Source: Castanea sativa (lineage: Eukaryota > Streptophyta > Magnoliopsida > Fagales > Fagaceae). Taken from it: 64,000 bases of DNA. The notes beneath the pieces were generated by a model. That model was not told where the DNA came from and searched no databases. It saw only the letters and a program-made list of their open reading frames with translations. Of this stretch, positions 1 to 10,954 are shown piece by piece. How positions within the stretch are numbered: the first letter of the stretch is position 1; each line of letters starts with the position of its first letter. The position numbers and the translations under genes are program-made. The stretch lies in NCBI RefSeq assembly GCF_040712315.1, contig NC_134017.1, positions 28,007,273-28,071,272 on the forward strand. Reading direction: 5' to 3'.

Positions 1-390
1 AATGTTGTTTGCTACAAAGTTCTTCATTTTATCAACAATGAAGATTTGGAAGCACTTAGTTATAAAACCCCATGGCGTACAAACACATTAGCTTCACACA
101 GAGAAAATAAGTCTCTTGGTCTCTGTATCTGTGTGTGACAACTCTTAAAATGAGCATTATATATGTCTAAGGTTGTGAGAAAAGAAACTCTAAACAATTG
201 CACAAGCTTGAGCCAAATTTCAGATTTGGAAAATTGAAAATTGTAAGTTTCAATAGATCAAGCTACTGTCGAGCTATCTATCAAGTTTTACATTAAGTCT
301 CGATAGCAGACATCTATTGAGATATCTATTGAGACTTAATGAACAATTTTTTTTTCCACTTGTTTCTTGAACCAATCTTCATGTCTTTAA
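1..390. other. Intergenic, no gene seen
   Basis: AT-rich sequence with no convincing ORF or splice pattern. Around 255-340 there are short direct and inverted echoes of a phrase like 'gagctatctatcaag', which could be the edge of a degraded repeat. I see nothing further to annotate. Confidence 0.5.
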
Positions 391-931
391 AGGTCTGTTT
401 GGTTGGAGGAGTGGAAAAGTGCGAGGATAGAAAAGTGGGAGGATGGAAAATATTTAGTTTTCCCTCTTGTGGGTCCGGTTGGAAGGGTGGAAAATATAAT
501 TTATATAAATTGACTATTATACACTTGTTACATAATATGTAAGAAATAGATTTATTTGTACTCATTACATAATATAATATTTGTCACATCATATATATAA
601 ATTATTATTATTATTTTTATTATTATAATGTAAAAATTAGATTAGATCATGTTGAAAAAAAAACGTTCAGGTAATGTTGAAAAAAAAAAAAAAGAACATT
701 CAAAAATGTTGAAGAAAAAAAAAAAGATGAGAAGAAGATGAGAAACATCAAGTGGGATGGGGGCTTTTTAGTAAAAGTGCAAAAGCCCCCATCCCAAGAC
801 ACTTTTCTCCCCAATGTTTTCCTTCCAATTTAGGAGGAAAATATATGTGGGTCCGAGAGGAAAATTTTCCTCCCGGTTTTCCATTCTCCCTTTGTTTTCC
901 ATCCTCCTTATTTTCACTCCAAACGGACGGG
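391..931. mobile_element. MITE with imperfect terminal inverted repeats
   Basis: The left end (GGTCTGTTTGGTTGGAGGAG, from 392) is mirrored at the right end (CCAAACGGACGG, 919-930). The inner parts also pair: a stretch rich in GGAGGATGGAAAA near 430-450 matches TTTTCCATCCTCC near 896-908, and GTGGGTCC at 469 faces GTGGGTCC at 848. The middle is AT-rich with A-runs. The ORFs here are low-complexity artefacts of the paired arms. The TTTGG-type terminus and non-coding middle suit a hAT- or PIF-derived MITE, but no clean target duplication was found, so the superfamily is open. Confidence 0.6.
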
Positions 932-1069
932 ACTTAATACTTGACTTGAACAACATGTTTCTTGAAATATTAAATTCATCTTAGATCTATCCAATTACAA
1001 ATGAAGTGCATTTTGTTAAAAGATTAGTCAATTACAATAAAATATAACCCTAACACATATCTTCATTTA

Positions 1070-1590
1070 GATCGTCCCCTTTCCTTTGCGCAAGTGTAAT
1101 ACACGAAACTGCCAGCGAAACAGAGTACTTTGCAATATCAACTCTAGCATTCTTGAGAGCCAAAGTGCCTTGTTTTTAAAAGGGATATTAAATAGTTTCT
1201 TCCTCAACATTTGCTTTTGCAGCAAAAGCCACACCCTCTTCCTCCTTCTCATGAGGAGATTCATCAATAACTGCCCCTTAGCATCCAGTTTCCCATAATC
1301 TTCAGAAACCTTTATGCCTTTCCATATCCTTTTCTCCGAAAAGGATGATAGGTTCACCAAGCTTGCGAAGAAGATGAGTCTGGACAGCCATGTCATAAGT
1401 AATAGTAGGCACACCTAGAGCTTTAACACACAACTTCATCATAAAGCTCTCTTTCCTTTGTTGATGAAACTGTGCTGCTTGAGGAACAGTTAAAATAAAG
1501 ATAGATAGCTTAGGAGTAGTACTATGTTCGGCTTGAGAAAGATGGTGTATAGAAAATTCCACTATGAAATTGGAGAACACAAATAGAGTA
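1070..1590 (-). pseudogene. Truncated PRP4-like (U4/U6 snRNP) splicing factor relic
   Basis: The minus strand encodes VPTITYDMAVQTHLLRKLGE followed by PIILFGEKDMERHKG. This matches the SFM (PRP4/PRP18) motif of plant PRP4, whose family pattern is VPTNDMAVRxRLRxLGEPITLFGExxMER. After a frame change the sequence gives VEEETI, YPF, and then, in yet another frame, ALKNARVDIAKYSV and LAQRK. These resemble the helical stretch that follows the SFM motif. The WD40 repeats that should follow are absent, and several frameshifts and stops separate the parts. PRP4 works in the U4/U6.U5 tri-snRNP in the nucleus, but this copy cannot encode it. No intron is visible across the fragment, so it may be a retro-copy, though it is too short to be sure. 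Confidence 0.65.
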
Positions 1591-2732
1591 GTACTAAGAA
1601 ATTGGTATTGAAGGCATTCTCAAATCCATTTTCATTACATCAGATCTAAAGCACTATCAAATCTGTTCACATTACTAACACAATAATGTCTTTGGCAGTT
1701 GAGTTTTTGCCTTATTGAGAATGCATTGAATCGAACGAATGGCACACTTTGAGTTTTTGCCTTATTGAGTTGTATTGACTAGAGACTATAGCTTTTCCTT
1801 AACAATGAACTTGACCACAATGTTGGTACTTTTCTAGCCTTGAATTGAAACATAAAGTAGGTATATATAATACACAAATTAAAAACCAGAAAATAAATAA
1901 ATAAAATTTTTTATCAATTCAATTTTGTTTAAGAGCTCATAACTATTTTTTGAAGAAAAATAGGAGTTTTTATATTCACTAGTCACAGATCCGTGCGTTG
2001 CGCGTGATAATATTATTGTTTTAGTTATTATATATTAACAGTTGGTTTTTCATTATCTTTTTAAGTTAATAAAAACCATACATATACTTTTTCTTAAACC
2101 TTTATATATATATATATATATATATATTATTTACTTAATGTGAATGTTTACCTATATAAACTCTATATATTCCATTTCTCTATATACGGAAAACCATAGA
2201 CTACTACTCCATAATGATAGTGGCTAATTAGTTTTATCATTTTTTATAATGCAATATGTTGAATAAAAAATATGAGAAGAAAAAAAAGTAAAAATAAAAT
2301 ATATTACAATGAACACCAAATTAGTTATCTCTATTAATTATATTACAATTTTATTTATTTGAATTTAAATGAAATATTATATGTTTAATTTTTAAAATAA
2401 AAAAAATAAGAAGACATAAATAATTTAATTATATGGAGGATGTGGCTTGGTTTAAATATTGAATAAAATAAGATGAAAAAAATGTAAAAAAAATATAATA
2501 ATAAAAACCAAATTACCCAAATCATGTTATGTAATAGAATAATATATATTATATTCATATATATTATCTTTAATTTTTTATAATGTAATAGGATAACATT
2601 TAACAATCAAAGAGAACAAAAAAATTTAAAACACAAAACTAAATCGCATCAACCCAAAGTAGAGTTATAACGAACACAAAAATTTATCAACTTAAAGTAG
2701 AGATGCAGGAAAAAAAAAACTCTAAAAAATAT

Positions 2733-2768
<36 letters not shown>

Positions 2769-3167
2769 GTAACCTTTTTGTGAGGGAAAACTATGCAAAG
2801 AATGGAAGAGAGAATGTCAAATTTATTGTAAGATGATGTGAATATGAAGAGACAGAATAAAGGAAGATGAAGGGAAATATGAATAGTGATATTAAGGTTG
2901 AGGGTAGTAGGGAGATGAAAAGGTAAGAGAGGGAAAGACGAAGGGAAATATGATGAGACAAAATAGAGAAAGGTGAAGGGAAAGATGAATAGTTATATTA
3001 AGCTTGAGGATAGTGGGGACTAGGGAGATGAAAACGTAAAAGAAGGAGAAAGGTTGGAAAAAGTATAATTATTAAAAAAAATTATAGAAAAAATTGAAAA
3101 GAAAAATATTAATGACATGGATGTTGATATAGCTCAATCTAAGCACAACAACAATAAATGCTACGCT

Positions 3168-3173
<6 letters not shown>
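1591..3173. other. AT-rich intergenic sequence with simple repeats
   Basis: No gene is supported. A (TA)n run lies at 2103-2127 and a mixed GT/GA tract at about 2735-2768. Near 1985-2010 the phrase CCGTGCGTTGCGCGTGATAA is locally CpG-rich. Similar 'cgtgcgttgcgcg' phrases occur near ends of degraded plant elements, perhaps Helitrons or MITEs, but I could not define a partner end. The short ORFs are low-complexity. Confidence 0.5.

Positions 3174-3231
<58 letters not shown>
3174..3231. repeat. (TA)n microsatellite
   Basis: About 58 bases of uninterrupted TA dinucleotides are seen directly. It would be hypervariable and is a likely slippage or assembly-uncertain site. Confidence 0.95.
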
Positions 3232-3233
<2 letters not shown>

Positions 3234-4220
3234 TTACTAATTGGGGATGGACATTCGTCATCCAAATAGAATTTATTGTTAATTAAACTTAGCTTCTTAT
3301 ATGAACTAAAAAATTACAAGATTTAAGAGTCAAAAGAAACTGACAACTATGAAAAAGCAAAGAAATTGTTGATTACTTTAAAAAAATAGTATGATTGCCT
3401 AAGGAAATTTCTTCTTACTAATGAATTGGATAAGGATTTTTTTCCTTAGACATAAATATTGTTTATTAACACTACTCCTTGTACTTTTGTGAAATTGTTC
3501 ATGTTATTAAAAAAAATGAAATTATTGTTATAAAAAAAAAATTATTGAACAATTCCACATAATAAAGGGACAAGATCAAAATTATAATTATGTTTTGCGA
3601 TTATCACCCGTTTTTCACACTTTGAAAAAGGAATAGTTAGTTGAAAAACCTTCCTAAAATGAAAATGATTAATAGCTTGTTGGATAAGACAGAAAGCCTA
3701 TGACTCAAATTCCATTTAAAAAGAAAGAAAAATAAACAAAGACTCCCAACAGGCTTAGGAGCTTGGATTTAGCCTTAGGTAAGTGTAATAGCCATAGTTA
3801 AGGCTATTGCAGAATGCAATTATCTTATGTTGTGAGATGTAAAAGTTAAAAAGATAATGAAAATATAAAAAGTTTTTTTTTCTTTTACCATCTTTAACCT
3901 ATATATCTCACACCAATCAAGGGATAATTGCATGTCCAATAGAACATATCTACTCAGGTACTCATACTCTATTCTACTACTTAATGATGCCTCAAAAAAA
4001 ATAGTGGTTGTGGCAGCTTTGTTGACTTTATTGCCCAAAGAAACGTACACAAGAAAAAAGAGAATTTCATATCTTCACAATTTCCTTTTTCAATATATCA
4101 CTTTAGCGCCTTTACTCTTTTCTTTTGAGAGTGTGGGATGGTGGGTGGTGGAAGTGGGAAATAAAGGTACGAATGTTGACTCGGTCACTCCATTGCTTGT
4201 GGAAACATAATAATAATTAA
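3232..4220. other. Intergenic, no gene seen
   Basis: The ORFs near 3820-4210 on both strands overlap each other, are short, and show no recognisable domain or splice support. I treat this stretch as non-coding. Confidence 0.5.
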
Positions 4221-4654
4221 GGGTCCATTTGAATATAATTGAAAATTAAAAATATTGTAGTAAAATAATTTTTAAATATGTAAATAATACCATAAGACAC
4301 ATTTTTAATCAAAAAGTGGTTGAAAAGTGCGTGAACAGTAACTTTGTCCCCTAAAGCTGAAACGCGTGTGCAGGAAAAAAAGAGAGAGGCTAAAACGCGT
4401 CTTGACCAAAACGCGGACGCAATAATTTTTATCCAAACATTACCTAAGTTTGTGTTTCTTTAGCATTTGTGTTGAAGTTGGTGTCTGCGTTTTTTGGCTA
4501 GTCTCATGGCGCTATTTATGGACCAATCAAAATACAAAAATGCGAGAATAGTAGCAAGTGAACAGTGTTTTACTTTTTTAAAAATATTTTGTTACAGTGT
4601 TTTCAATAATAAATTTTCAATTTTCAACAAATAAGCGATATCCAAATAGATCCT
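4221..4654. mobile_element. MITE, family A (copy 1)
   Basis: The left end GGGTCCATTTGAATATAATT pairs imperfectly with the right end TATCCAAATAGATCCT. Both ends run into TTGAAAATT(G)AAAAT blocks and TGTTACAGTGTTTTC / TTGTAGTAAAAT blocks that are also complementary. A related copy lies at 42210-42401, with a nearly identical right end (GGTATCCAAATAGACCCT) and the same CAGTGTTTT motif. There are no coding features. Two copies with shared termini support a real non-autonomous family. Confidence 0.65.
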
Positions 4655-4905
4655 AAAGCTCAAAATAGCTTAATTAATAGGTATCTTCAGACATTTATTA
4701 ATAGACCATTTTAAAAAGTTATGATATCATTTTTATGGCAAATATAAAAATTTATAAAAAAAAACTTAATAATTTTTATCTTTTTCTATAAAAGTTTCTA
4801 AATACATCTATGTTTGGTTTGCAAAAGTAGAGAAATGAAAAAAAGAAAACGTGTTATTTACTTTAATACCCTCATTAATTGGAAAAGTGAGTAAAAGGCC
4901 AAATA

Positions 4906-5379
4906 GGCAAAATTGGGAGAAAATTGGCCTTTGCCCCTTTCACGCAAAAAATCCAGCATTTTGCCTCATTTCCCAAACTAATTAGGGAAATGCCCCTTTT
5001 TTGAAACTCGATTTTCTCAAAATCGATTTAAAAAAAAAAAAAAATCTGGAATCCTATAGTGGCGTTTTAAGGAGCCTATAGTGACGTTTTAAGGACCTAT
5101 AGTGGCATTTTGGAACTCGAGCTCCATGAACTCGGGTTCCATGCATGTTTTTCTTTTCTTTTTTTTACCTATAACTCGAGTTCTTGGAGCTCGAGTTCCA
5201 AAACGCCACTATAGGCTCCTTAAAACGTCACTATAGGCTCCTTAAAACGCCACTATAGGGCTTAACTCGATTTTGAGAAAATCTAGTTTCAAAAAAGGTG
5301 ATTTCCCTAATTAATTTGGAAAAGGGGGCAACATACTAATTATTTTGCACAAAATGGGTAAAAGCCCATTTTTGCCAGT
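4906..5379. mobile_element. Long foldback element (about 210-bp inverted arms)
   Basis: Almost the whole interval is a palindrome centred near 5150. The left arm carries ATAGTGGCGTTTTAAGGAGC and ATAGTGACGTTTTAAGGA. The right arm carries the complements GCTCCTTAAAACGTCACTAT and AAAACGCCACTATAGG. The left arm's ACTAATTAGGGAAATGCCCC pairs with ATTTCCCTAATTAATTTGG in the right arm. The inner ends hold CTCGAG-rich palindromes (GGAACTCGAGCTCC). There is no internal gene. Long arms and a tiny loop suit a MULE-type foldback MITE, and the phrase AACTCGATTTT echoes the MULE-like elements at 36259 and 38872. Target duplications are unclear. Confidence 0.65.
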
Positions 5380-7204
5380 AAAATTGTAATTTTGGAAGAG
5401 ATAAAAAGCCAAAAAATGCGGTTGCATTTCCCTATTCCACCTTTCTCTCCATTTCTGCCCAATTTGGGCGGATTGGAAAAGGTGGGCAGAAATACTATCC
5501 CTTCTCTCCAATTTTTTTCCCCTCCCTCCTCTTCCTACCATTCCAAGCACAGCACGAGAGAGAAAAGAAAAAGCGCTTGGAATTAGACAATCAAATCAAG
5601 TACAAATACAATAATTTTTTTTGTATTTTTTATTTTCTAAAGAAGTTTTACACTATCATTATCTTGGTATAGCAGATTTTCACCATGCTTAGAAATTATC
5701 TAGAGCACGCTTTGATTATTTAATTAATTTTCTTTTCTTAATCTATCGATCACAAGGTGATAAGATTCTTCATATCGCTTCACATGCTTGGTAGGAGTTG
5801 AATGGTTCTAACAGTGGCTTTGTAACAAATTTGTTGTGCCCATGCATAATGATAGTCCCATTAAGACTCTAGTGGTACAGTGGTGACTCTAAGAATTTAT
5901 TTTAGGATAGTTACTAAGAAACGTAAATTATACAAAATATAATAAATGGTTAATTTGAATATATTGTTGTCGGGGGTGAAAAAGTTTTTCCTTCTGACAA
6001 ATAAGATTTGTGTTAGGTTGGGGGCCTAAACTGAAACTCGACAACGGGCTTGAGGCACGGCCCAAAGGCTATTCGTGAAGATCCAAAGAACTCACTTTAT
6101 TTTACGCCTTGGGCTTAGGTTGAGACTGACAAGAATGACCCATAACAATTCCTACAGCAGACACGTCAGCATGAGTAAAAAGCATACTATAAGAAATAGT
6201 AGAGCAATAAAATGCTTCTGCAGAAAATAGTCCAGCGGTAAAATGAGACAAAACAGAATAAACCTCCAACTGTTAGCTATTTCACAGATTAAGGAAAATA
6301 TCTACATTTTCAAACTCATCATCCGTTAGCTCTGGAGAAGAGTCTTCTAATACAACAATGTGAGGGAAAAATTCTATAGTAGCAATTACATCATAACCTT
6401 CAATAGTAAATGAATAAGTAAATATCATGAGTTCCATTATCACAAATAATGAGGAAAACTTAGTGTGAGATGAAGGGAGAGAGGGAGAAAGAGAGATTCT
6501 AGGTAGTGCAGCAAGATCATTATGGTGCCCAGGTATGCTCATGGATATGGTATGAGTAGTGAGTAATGAGTAATGAGGGACATTTCAGGTAGTATAAGCA
6601 GTGAGAGAGAGTGTTTAGTGAAGCTGCTGGGACTTTCTGCTGGGAGTAGCTGAGTGTTTTTAAGTAGAGGTATAAGGGGGTATTTTTGAGCTAGGAGCTG
6701 GAGACCTTAGTTTCTAAGCTTGAAACTAAAAACTTAGAGCTTTGCCAAAGCTTAGAGAAGGCTAGATAGAGAGGTTAAGGAAGACTTCTACTCTCTTGGT
6801 GTATATCTTAGTGTGGTGGTGAAACATTAATGGAGAGTTCCATTTATTGTTGGGTTTTAGGGGGTAATTAGCAAATAATCTTTGCTAAATCTTCCTCAGT
6901 CTCTAGAAAATCCTTAGAAAATCGTTCCTAGGATCTTGGCCAAGAGTAGTAAGCTCAGCTTTTAGAATGTTTTTGTTGTTTTGGGTAATAACAGCTGGGG
7001 TTCTGGCTTAGCATTAAATGCTGATTTGGACTTAGCTGATGGGATTAAAGCATGTATTAAGCTAATGATCTTGGTTTTGTTGCTGCTAGAATCAGAGTTC
7101 CCTAGGAAAGATTATCACCCTAAACTAGGTGTCAATCTTGGAGCCCTATGCTGGGAACTCTGCTGGGATCCCTTTGGTGCCCTCCAAACCACATTTCCCT
7201 AAAC
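5380..7204. other. Intergenic, possible degraded LTR material
   Basis: No gene could be supported. From about 5968 (TGTCGGGGGTGAAAAAG) to about 7000 the composition and repeated phrases (CTTAGAGCTTTGCCAAAGCTTAGAG near 6736, TTTAGGGGGTAATTAGC near 6855) resemble a copia-type LTR or untranslated leader. I found no paired LTR, primer-binding site or target duplication. The minus-strand ORF at 6282-6542 has no recognisable domain. Around 5400-5580 there are pyrimidine-rich phrases reminiscent of the MITE at 391-931. Confidence 0.4.
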
Positions 7205-8170
7205 TTGACCCGATAGAAATTGGGTTTGGCTGCCTGAAACCCGATCTGACCCGACCAGGGAAAATGGTTCTTTAATCGGATCGATTTACTAGGTCTCGAG
7301 TCGGGTCTCGGGTTGATAAAAAAAAAAAAAAAAAAAAGAGAGAACCCCAATAAACAAAACAAAAAGAAAACTTCCAGCAAGCCAAACCCACATACCTTCC
7401 TTCCAAGCCATCTGAAGCACCCATTTTACTTCATAACTCAATAGTGCATAAACACAAACACAAGCACAAGCACAAGACAAAGCAAAGAGTAGTATAACCC
7501 AGGAAACACTCAATTCCTCTCTTTTCACACAAACAAACTCCAATTCCATTCCAAACCCACAACTCAAATAAACCCCAAAAAACATCACAAAACAAAGAAA
7601 TGCCAGAAACAGATAATATTAGCTCCTCAAAACCCCTCACAAATCTCTGAAAGGTTCACAAAATTAGCTCAGGCTTTCAAGTCCAAGACCTTCGAATTCT
7701 TCACAGAAATTGAACCCATCGACGATTCTGACAGGTACTTACTCCTTGACTCAGTCGAAGAAGTCATCACAGACCAGAAAATCATGGTAATCAAGCCTAA
7801 CCCAATTCATCAAGCTCCCTATTTTGTGATAGAGCCAACACCGCTACCATCAGCGATAACAAGGCAATGGAGGTAGACCTAGATGAAAATAGTGGATACC
7901 TAGGTGAGCCAAACACAGATTTCGTTTATGTGACCTGCCACCATCAACCATTCTCTGAAGGAGGCGTAGAGCTGAGGGAGGCGGAGAAAGAACAAAGAGT
8001 AGGGTTTTTTCCAAAAAAAAAATCGGGTTGAAGTAGTATATTTATAGGACCCGCGCCGACCCGAACCCGAAAATAACCCGAAATTAAGGCTCGAAACCCG
8101 ACCCGAATATTTTCAGACCCGTCCAAAAGCTATTGGGTAGGGTCGGGTCGGGTTTCTAGGTGTGCCAGGT
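7205..8170. mobile_element. Non-autonomous element with inverted GACCC-rich ends and an internal gene fragment
   Basis: The left flank (7205-7315) is packed with GACCCGA / CGGGT words such as CCCGATCTGACCCGACC. The right flank (8030-8165) has the same words, ending in GGGTAGGGTCGGGTCGGGTT. Such runs of (G)GGTCGGGT are typical of one class of plant non-autonomous DNA elements, probably hAT-related, and a similar block occurs at 24486-24885. The core between them has normal coding-like composition (see the pseudogene at 7625-7878). Exact termini and target duplication were not resolved. Confidence 0.45.
7625..7878 (+). pseudogene. Captured gene fragment, family not recognised
   Basis: An open stretch without ATG reads ISERFTKLAQAFKSKTFEFF, then TEIEPIDDSDRYLLLDSVEE, then VITDQKIMVIKPNPIHQ, before a TAG near 7876. 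Codon use and amino-acid balance look like real protein, with an amphipathic start and an acidic middle. The sequence before it, about 7350-7610, is C/A-rich and resembles a 5' leader. I cannot name the family. Flanking by inverted GACCCG-rich blocks on both sides suggests that a transposon picked up the 5' part of a host gene. Confidence 0.4.
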
Positions 8171-8274
8171 CCCTTGTTTAGTCCTATTTACAAGTGAACT
8201 ACTTGCATATGATAATATAGCTCTAACCAAAGCCACAACTGTTATCACACACTCTGAAGCTTTGTAAGTTTCCA
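8171..8274 (+). promoter_or_regulatory. Likely promoter and 5' leader of the TNL relic
   Basis: About 100 bases separate the GACCC-rich element from the TIR-domain ATG. A weak TATA-like word (GATAATATAG, near 8210) lies about 60 bases before the ATG, and the leader is CA/CT-rich. The element has landed very close to the start, so upstream promoter sequence may be lost. This rests on position and composition only. Confidence 0.3.
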
Positions 8275-8768
8275 ATGGCTTCCATAACCTCTAAAATAGC
8301 TTCTTCTTCTTCATTGCCCAAATGGGAGTATAATGTTTTCCTCAGTTTCAGAGGTGAGGACACCCGCAATAACTTCACAGACCATCTATATGCTGCCTTG
8401 GATCGAAAAGGAATTTGGACTTTTAGAGATGATGAAAGACTTGAGAGAGGAAAACCCATTTCCCCGGAGCTCTTGAATGCTATAGAAAAGTCGAAGTTCG
8501 CAATCATTGTTCTATCGAGAAACTATGCATCTTCGTCTTGGTGCTTGGATGAACTTGTAAAGATTGTTGAGTGCAAAGAAAAGACTAGGCTAACAGTTTT
8601 GCTTGTTTTTTATGGTGTGGATCCCTCTGATGTACGAAATCAAAGGGGCAGTTTTGCAGAGGTCTTTGCTAAACATGAACAATTTATCAAGAACAAAGAG
8701 AAATTGCGATTGTGGAGAGCTGCTTTGACTCAAGTTGCCAATTTCTCTGGATGGGATACACGGAATAA
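8275..8768 (+). pseudogene. TNL resistance gene relic, exon 1 (TIR domain, intact)
   Basis: This is a complete TIR exon. It has a Ser-rich leader of about 15 residues, then YNVFLSFRGEDTRNNFTDHL (TIR box 1), then NYASSSWCLDEL carrying the conserved glutamate of plant TIR NADases. FYGVDPSDVRNQRGSF follows, where the usual form is FYDVDPSDVR, so Asp has become Gly. The exon ends at a GTAAGA donor at 8769 with two bases of a codon left over, which matches the phase of the NB-ARC exon at 10638. TIR domains of NLRs act in cytoplasmic immune signalling by cleaving NAD+. This exon alone is open, but the rest of the locus is broken. A truncated TIR-only protein of about 165 residues could be made by reading into the intron, where a stop follows at once. 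Confidence 0.85.
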
Positions 8769-10637
8769 GTAAGAATTTCTTTTGCACACTTTCAGAATAT
8801 ATGTATTATACATCATTGCTTTGTTTCACTTGGCGAAATAAATTTTTTCAAGTTATGTTATTTAATATAGTTACTCAGCCAGATAGAAAATAAATATAAT
8901 CATGGATCGCTGAATTCAATACTTACGTTGTGTCCATTACTCAAATATTAGCTACTTGATTAGTTACTAGTGTCTTACTCAAAAAAAAAAAAAAAAATTA
9001 CTAGTGGTTTCTCCAAAAGAATAAAGAAAAAAAGTTACTTTATTATATTAATACGGAGCCTAAGCAAGCTTAATTTCTTTTTTGAAATGATTGATTTTAT
9101 CTTTTAATACAACTGATGAATTGAACAAATAATAGATCAAGACAAGCAGCTTAACCTGTACACACGAAGCACGGTCTTAAGCAGCAGTTAGTAACTTAAA
9201 TAGCATAATTCCTGGAACTCTTATTTTCCTGTGTGCGTCTCCCCTTAACATTTTTTGCAAGAGGCGAATCCAAATTTTATATCATTCTTCATGGCTTTGA
9301 ATATGGCTTCTTCACCTTTAAAATTCGCAGCATGAAATCTATGATTTGTTTTGTAGTTTATATATAATAGAAATTAGCAGCTTAGGCAACTACTAGAAGT
9401 GTAGTCCAAAGCTGCTGCCTTGTATAAACCATCTGAATTCTGCTTCCCAATAATCAATATGTCAGCATAATGATCAACAATTCAAGTCAAGTTTCCAAAT
9501 GTCTTGTGAATTGTAGGCATAAAAAATGAGAATAGCGTTTCCATTCTTTCCTCACTGAACTTGTTACTTGTGTATTGATCTTTTTTCCTTTTTTTTTATT
9601 AGATAATAATCTAAGCTATAAATGAATGCTTAAGCATTTGAAAACCAAATATTTTTCCACTAATCTAAAATTGAATGAGACTATCTGATAGCTTCATAAG
9701 TAGCTGAGCAATTGAATTTGTCAGTATTGAAAGAGTCCAATTGACCAAATATATATATTAATATATTTGAACCTTTTTCCATTTCCACTAATCACAACTA
9801 AAATCTCTGATTCCATATAAGTCCATAGAACATGCCCTCAATGCCTCACCATTCTCTATATGACTCCTCAAGAATGCATTGTTACTGACCTCAGTCTTGA
9901 AACTTTATTCCATTCCCAATTACACTCAGAAAGTACAGGAATTGCACAAAGGCTCCTACCTCCAAGCAGGCAAGCTCCTTTCTTTGAAAGCAAGAACCTA
10001 TATTCATTCTGTGGAAACAATAATTTAAACTAAATTCGTTTGGGATCACAGGCATCTTTTCTTTATTTTTCTATTTTATTCTAAGTCAAGCAATGAAAGC
10101 CCGAAGAGATCAAAAGATGAATTGGAAATATAGTCAAGATACAATATAACATGACATGCAAGTTGTAATGAAGAATAGTTACAACAAATGAAGAATCATG
10201 TAAAATTGAAACGTTTGTTTTTTGAAGTTTTATTGAAAGTTGTTAATTCCAGATTTAAAAGGCAATAGCTACCTTCCAACTCTTCCCGAATCCCGACCAA
10301 GACCACTATACGTGCACTTTAATTTTAATGGGAAGGTACCACTACACAGATGACTTCCACCCAATGATGATCTTTTTTTTTTCCCTCTTAAACAATGGCT
10401 TACTATTTTATGTTTTCTTCAGCAACCCAAATATGTAGTACACTTTTTTTTTTTGAAAATCTATGTAGTACAAAATTTGTTTTGTCAATTTCACAAAATT
10501 TATTCTCTTTTTCATATTATGGAACTAAGAGTTCCATTTTCTATAATGAACGAATCTAAAATAGTACACTTGTTGAGCCTTCTATCTTGTTATGGCCTAT
10601 CTTGACTCAAAAAATTATTGTTCTATATTCTTGGCAG
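8769..10637 (+). other. TNL intron 1
   Basis: This is the interval between a GTAAGA donor (8769) and a TTGGCAG acceptor (10636-10637). It is AT-rich with T- and A-runs, for example at 8980-8998 and 10446-10455, and has no coding content. At 1.87 kb it is long for the first TNL intron, so it may contain degraded insertions, but I could not define any. Confidence 0.65.
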
Positions 10638-10954
10638 GAAGGAGTCAACAATTATCAAAGAGATTGCCAGAAGATTAATTGGTGATTTGCATTGTTCATA
10701 CTCAGATGAGCATGGGGATCTCGTTGGAATGGAATCTCGTCTGGAGGAAATGGAGAATTTATATTTAAGCATGGGGTTGAATGATGTTCACCAGGGATTT
10801 GGGGAATGGGTGGAATTGGTAAAACAACTATTGCAAAAGTCCTATATGATAGAATCCGTTATCATTTTGCTGGCAGCAGTTTTCTTGCAAATGTCAGAGA
10901 AAAAAGTGGAAATGGTGGTCTAGTTACTTTACAGAAACTTCTTTCTAATGTCTT
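10638..10954 (+). pseudogene. TNL relic, exon 2 start (NB-ARC with frameshift before the P-loop)
   Basis: Read from the acceptor, the exon gives KESTIIKEIARRLI and DLVGMESRLEEM. This is the usual NB-ARC lead-in, where the family has DLVGIDSRxEEM. The next codons should give GIWGMGGIGKTT. One A is missing near 10798 (GGGATTTGGGG in place of GGAATTTGGGG), so the main frame reads nonsense. The intact P-loop GMGGIGKTTIAKVLYDRI and FLANVREKSGNGGLVTLQ lie in the next frame from 10806. The exon stops at 10954, where a CACTA-type terminus begins. A normal TNL would continue through kinase-2, GLPLA, MHD and LRRs, and parts of those lie beyond the insertion at 17117-18300. Confidence 0.8.

Noticed and set aside
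326..956. Four ORFs of 60-80 codons
   Set aside because: They fall in the paired arms of a MITE and mirror each other on opposite strands.
2735..2770. GA/GT tract as a regulatory GAGA element
   Set aside because: There is no gene nearby for it to regulate. Simple-sequence repeat is the plainer reading.
1981..3231. Possible Helitron from the CGTGCGTTGCGCGTG phrase to the TA tract
   Set aside because: No 5' TC terminus with a 3' hairpin plus CTRR could be shown, and no Rep/helicase. Too weak to call.
5968..7200. Complete LTR retrotransposon or TRIM
   Set aside because: LTR-like composition, but no second LTR, primer-binding site or target duplication was found.
7132..7640. Minus-strand ORFs rich in Phe, Cys and Val
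   Set aside because: They come from A-runs and (CA)n-like leader sequence on the plus strand. The plus strand holds the more protein-like frame.
10618..10923. Intact ORF as a standalone protein
   Set aside because: The first ATG lies in the intron, and the frame runs through the frameshifted P-loop, so the ORF does not represent a real product.
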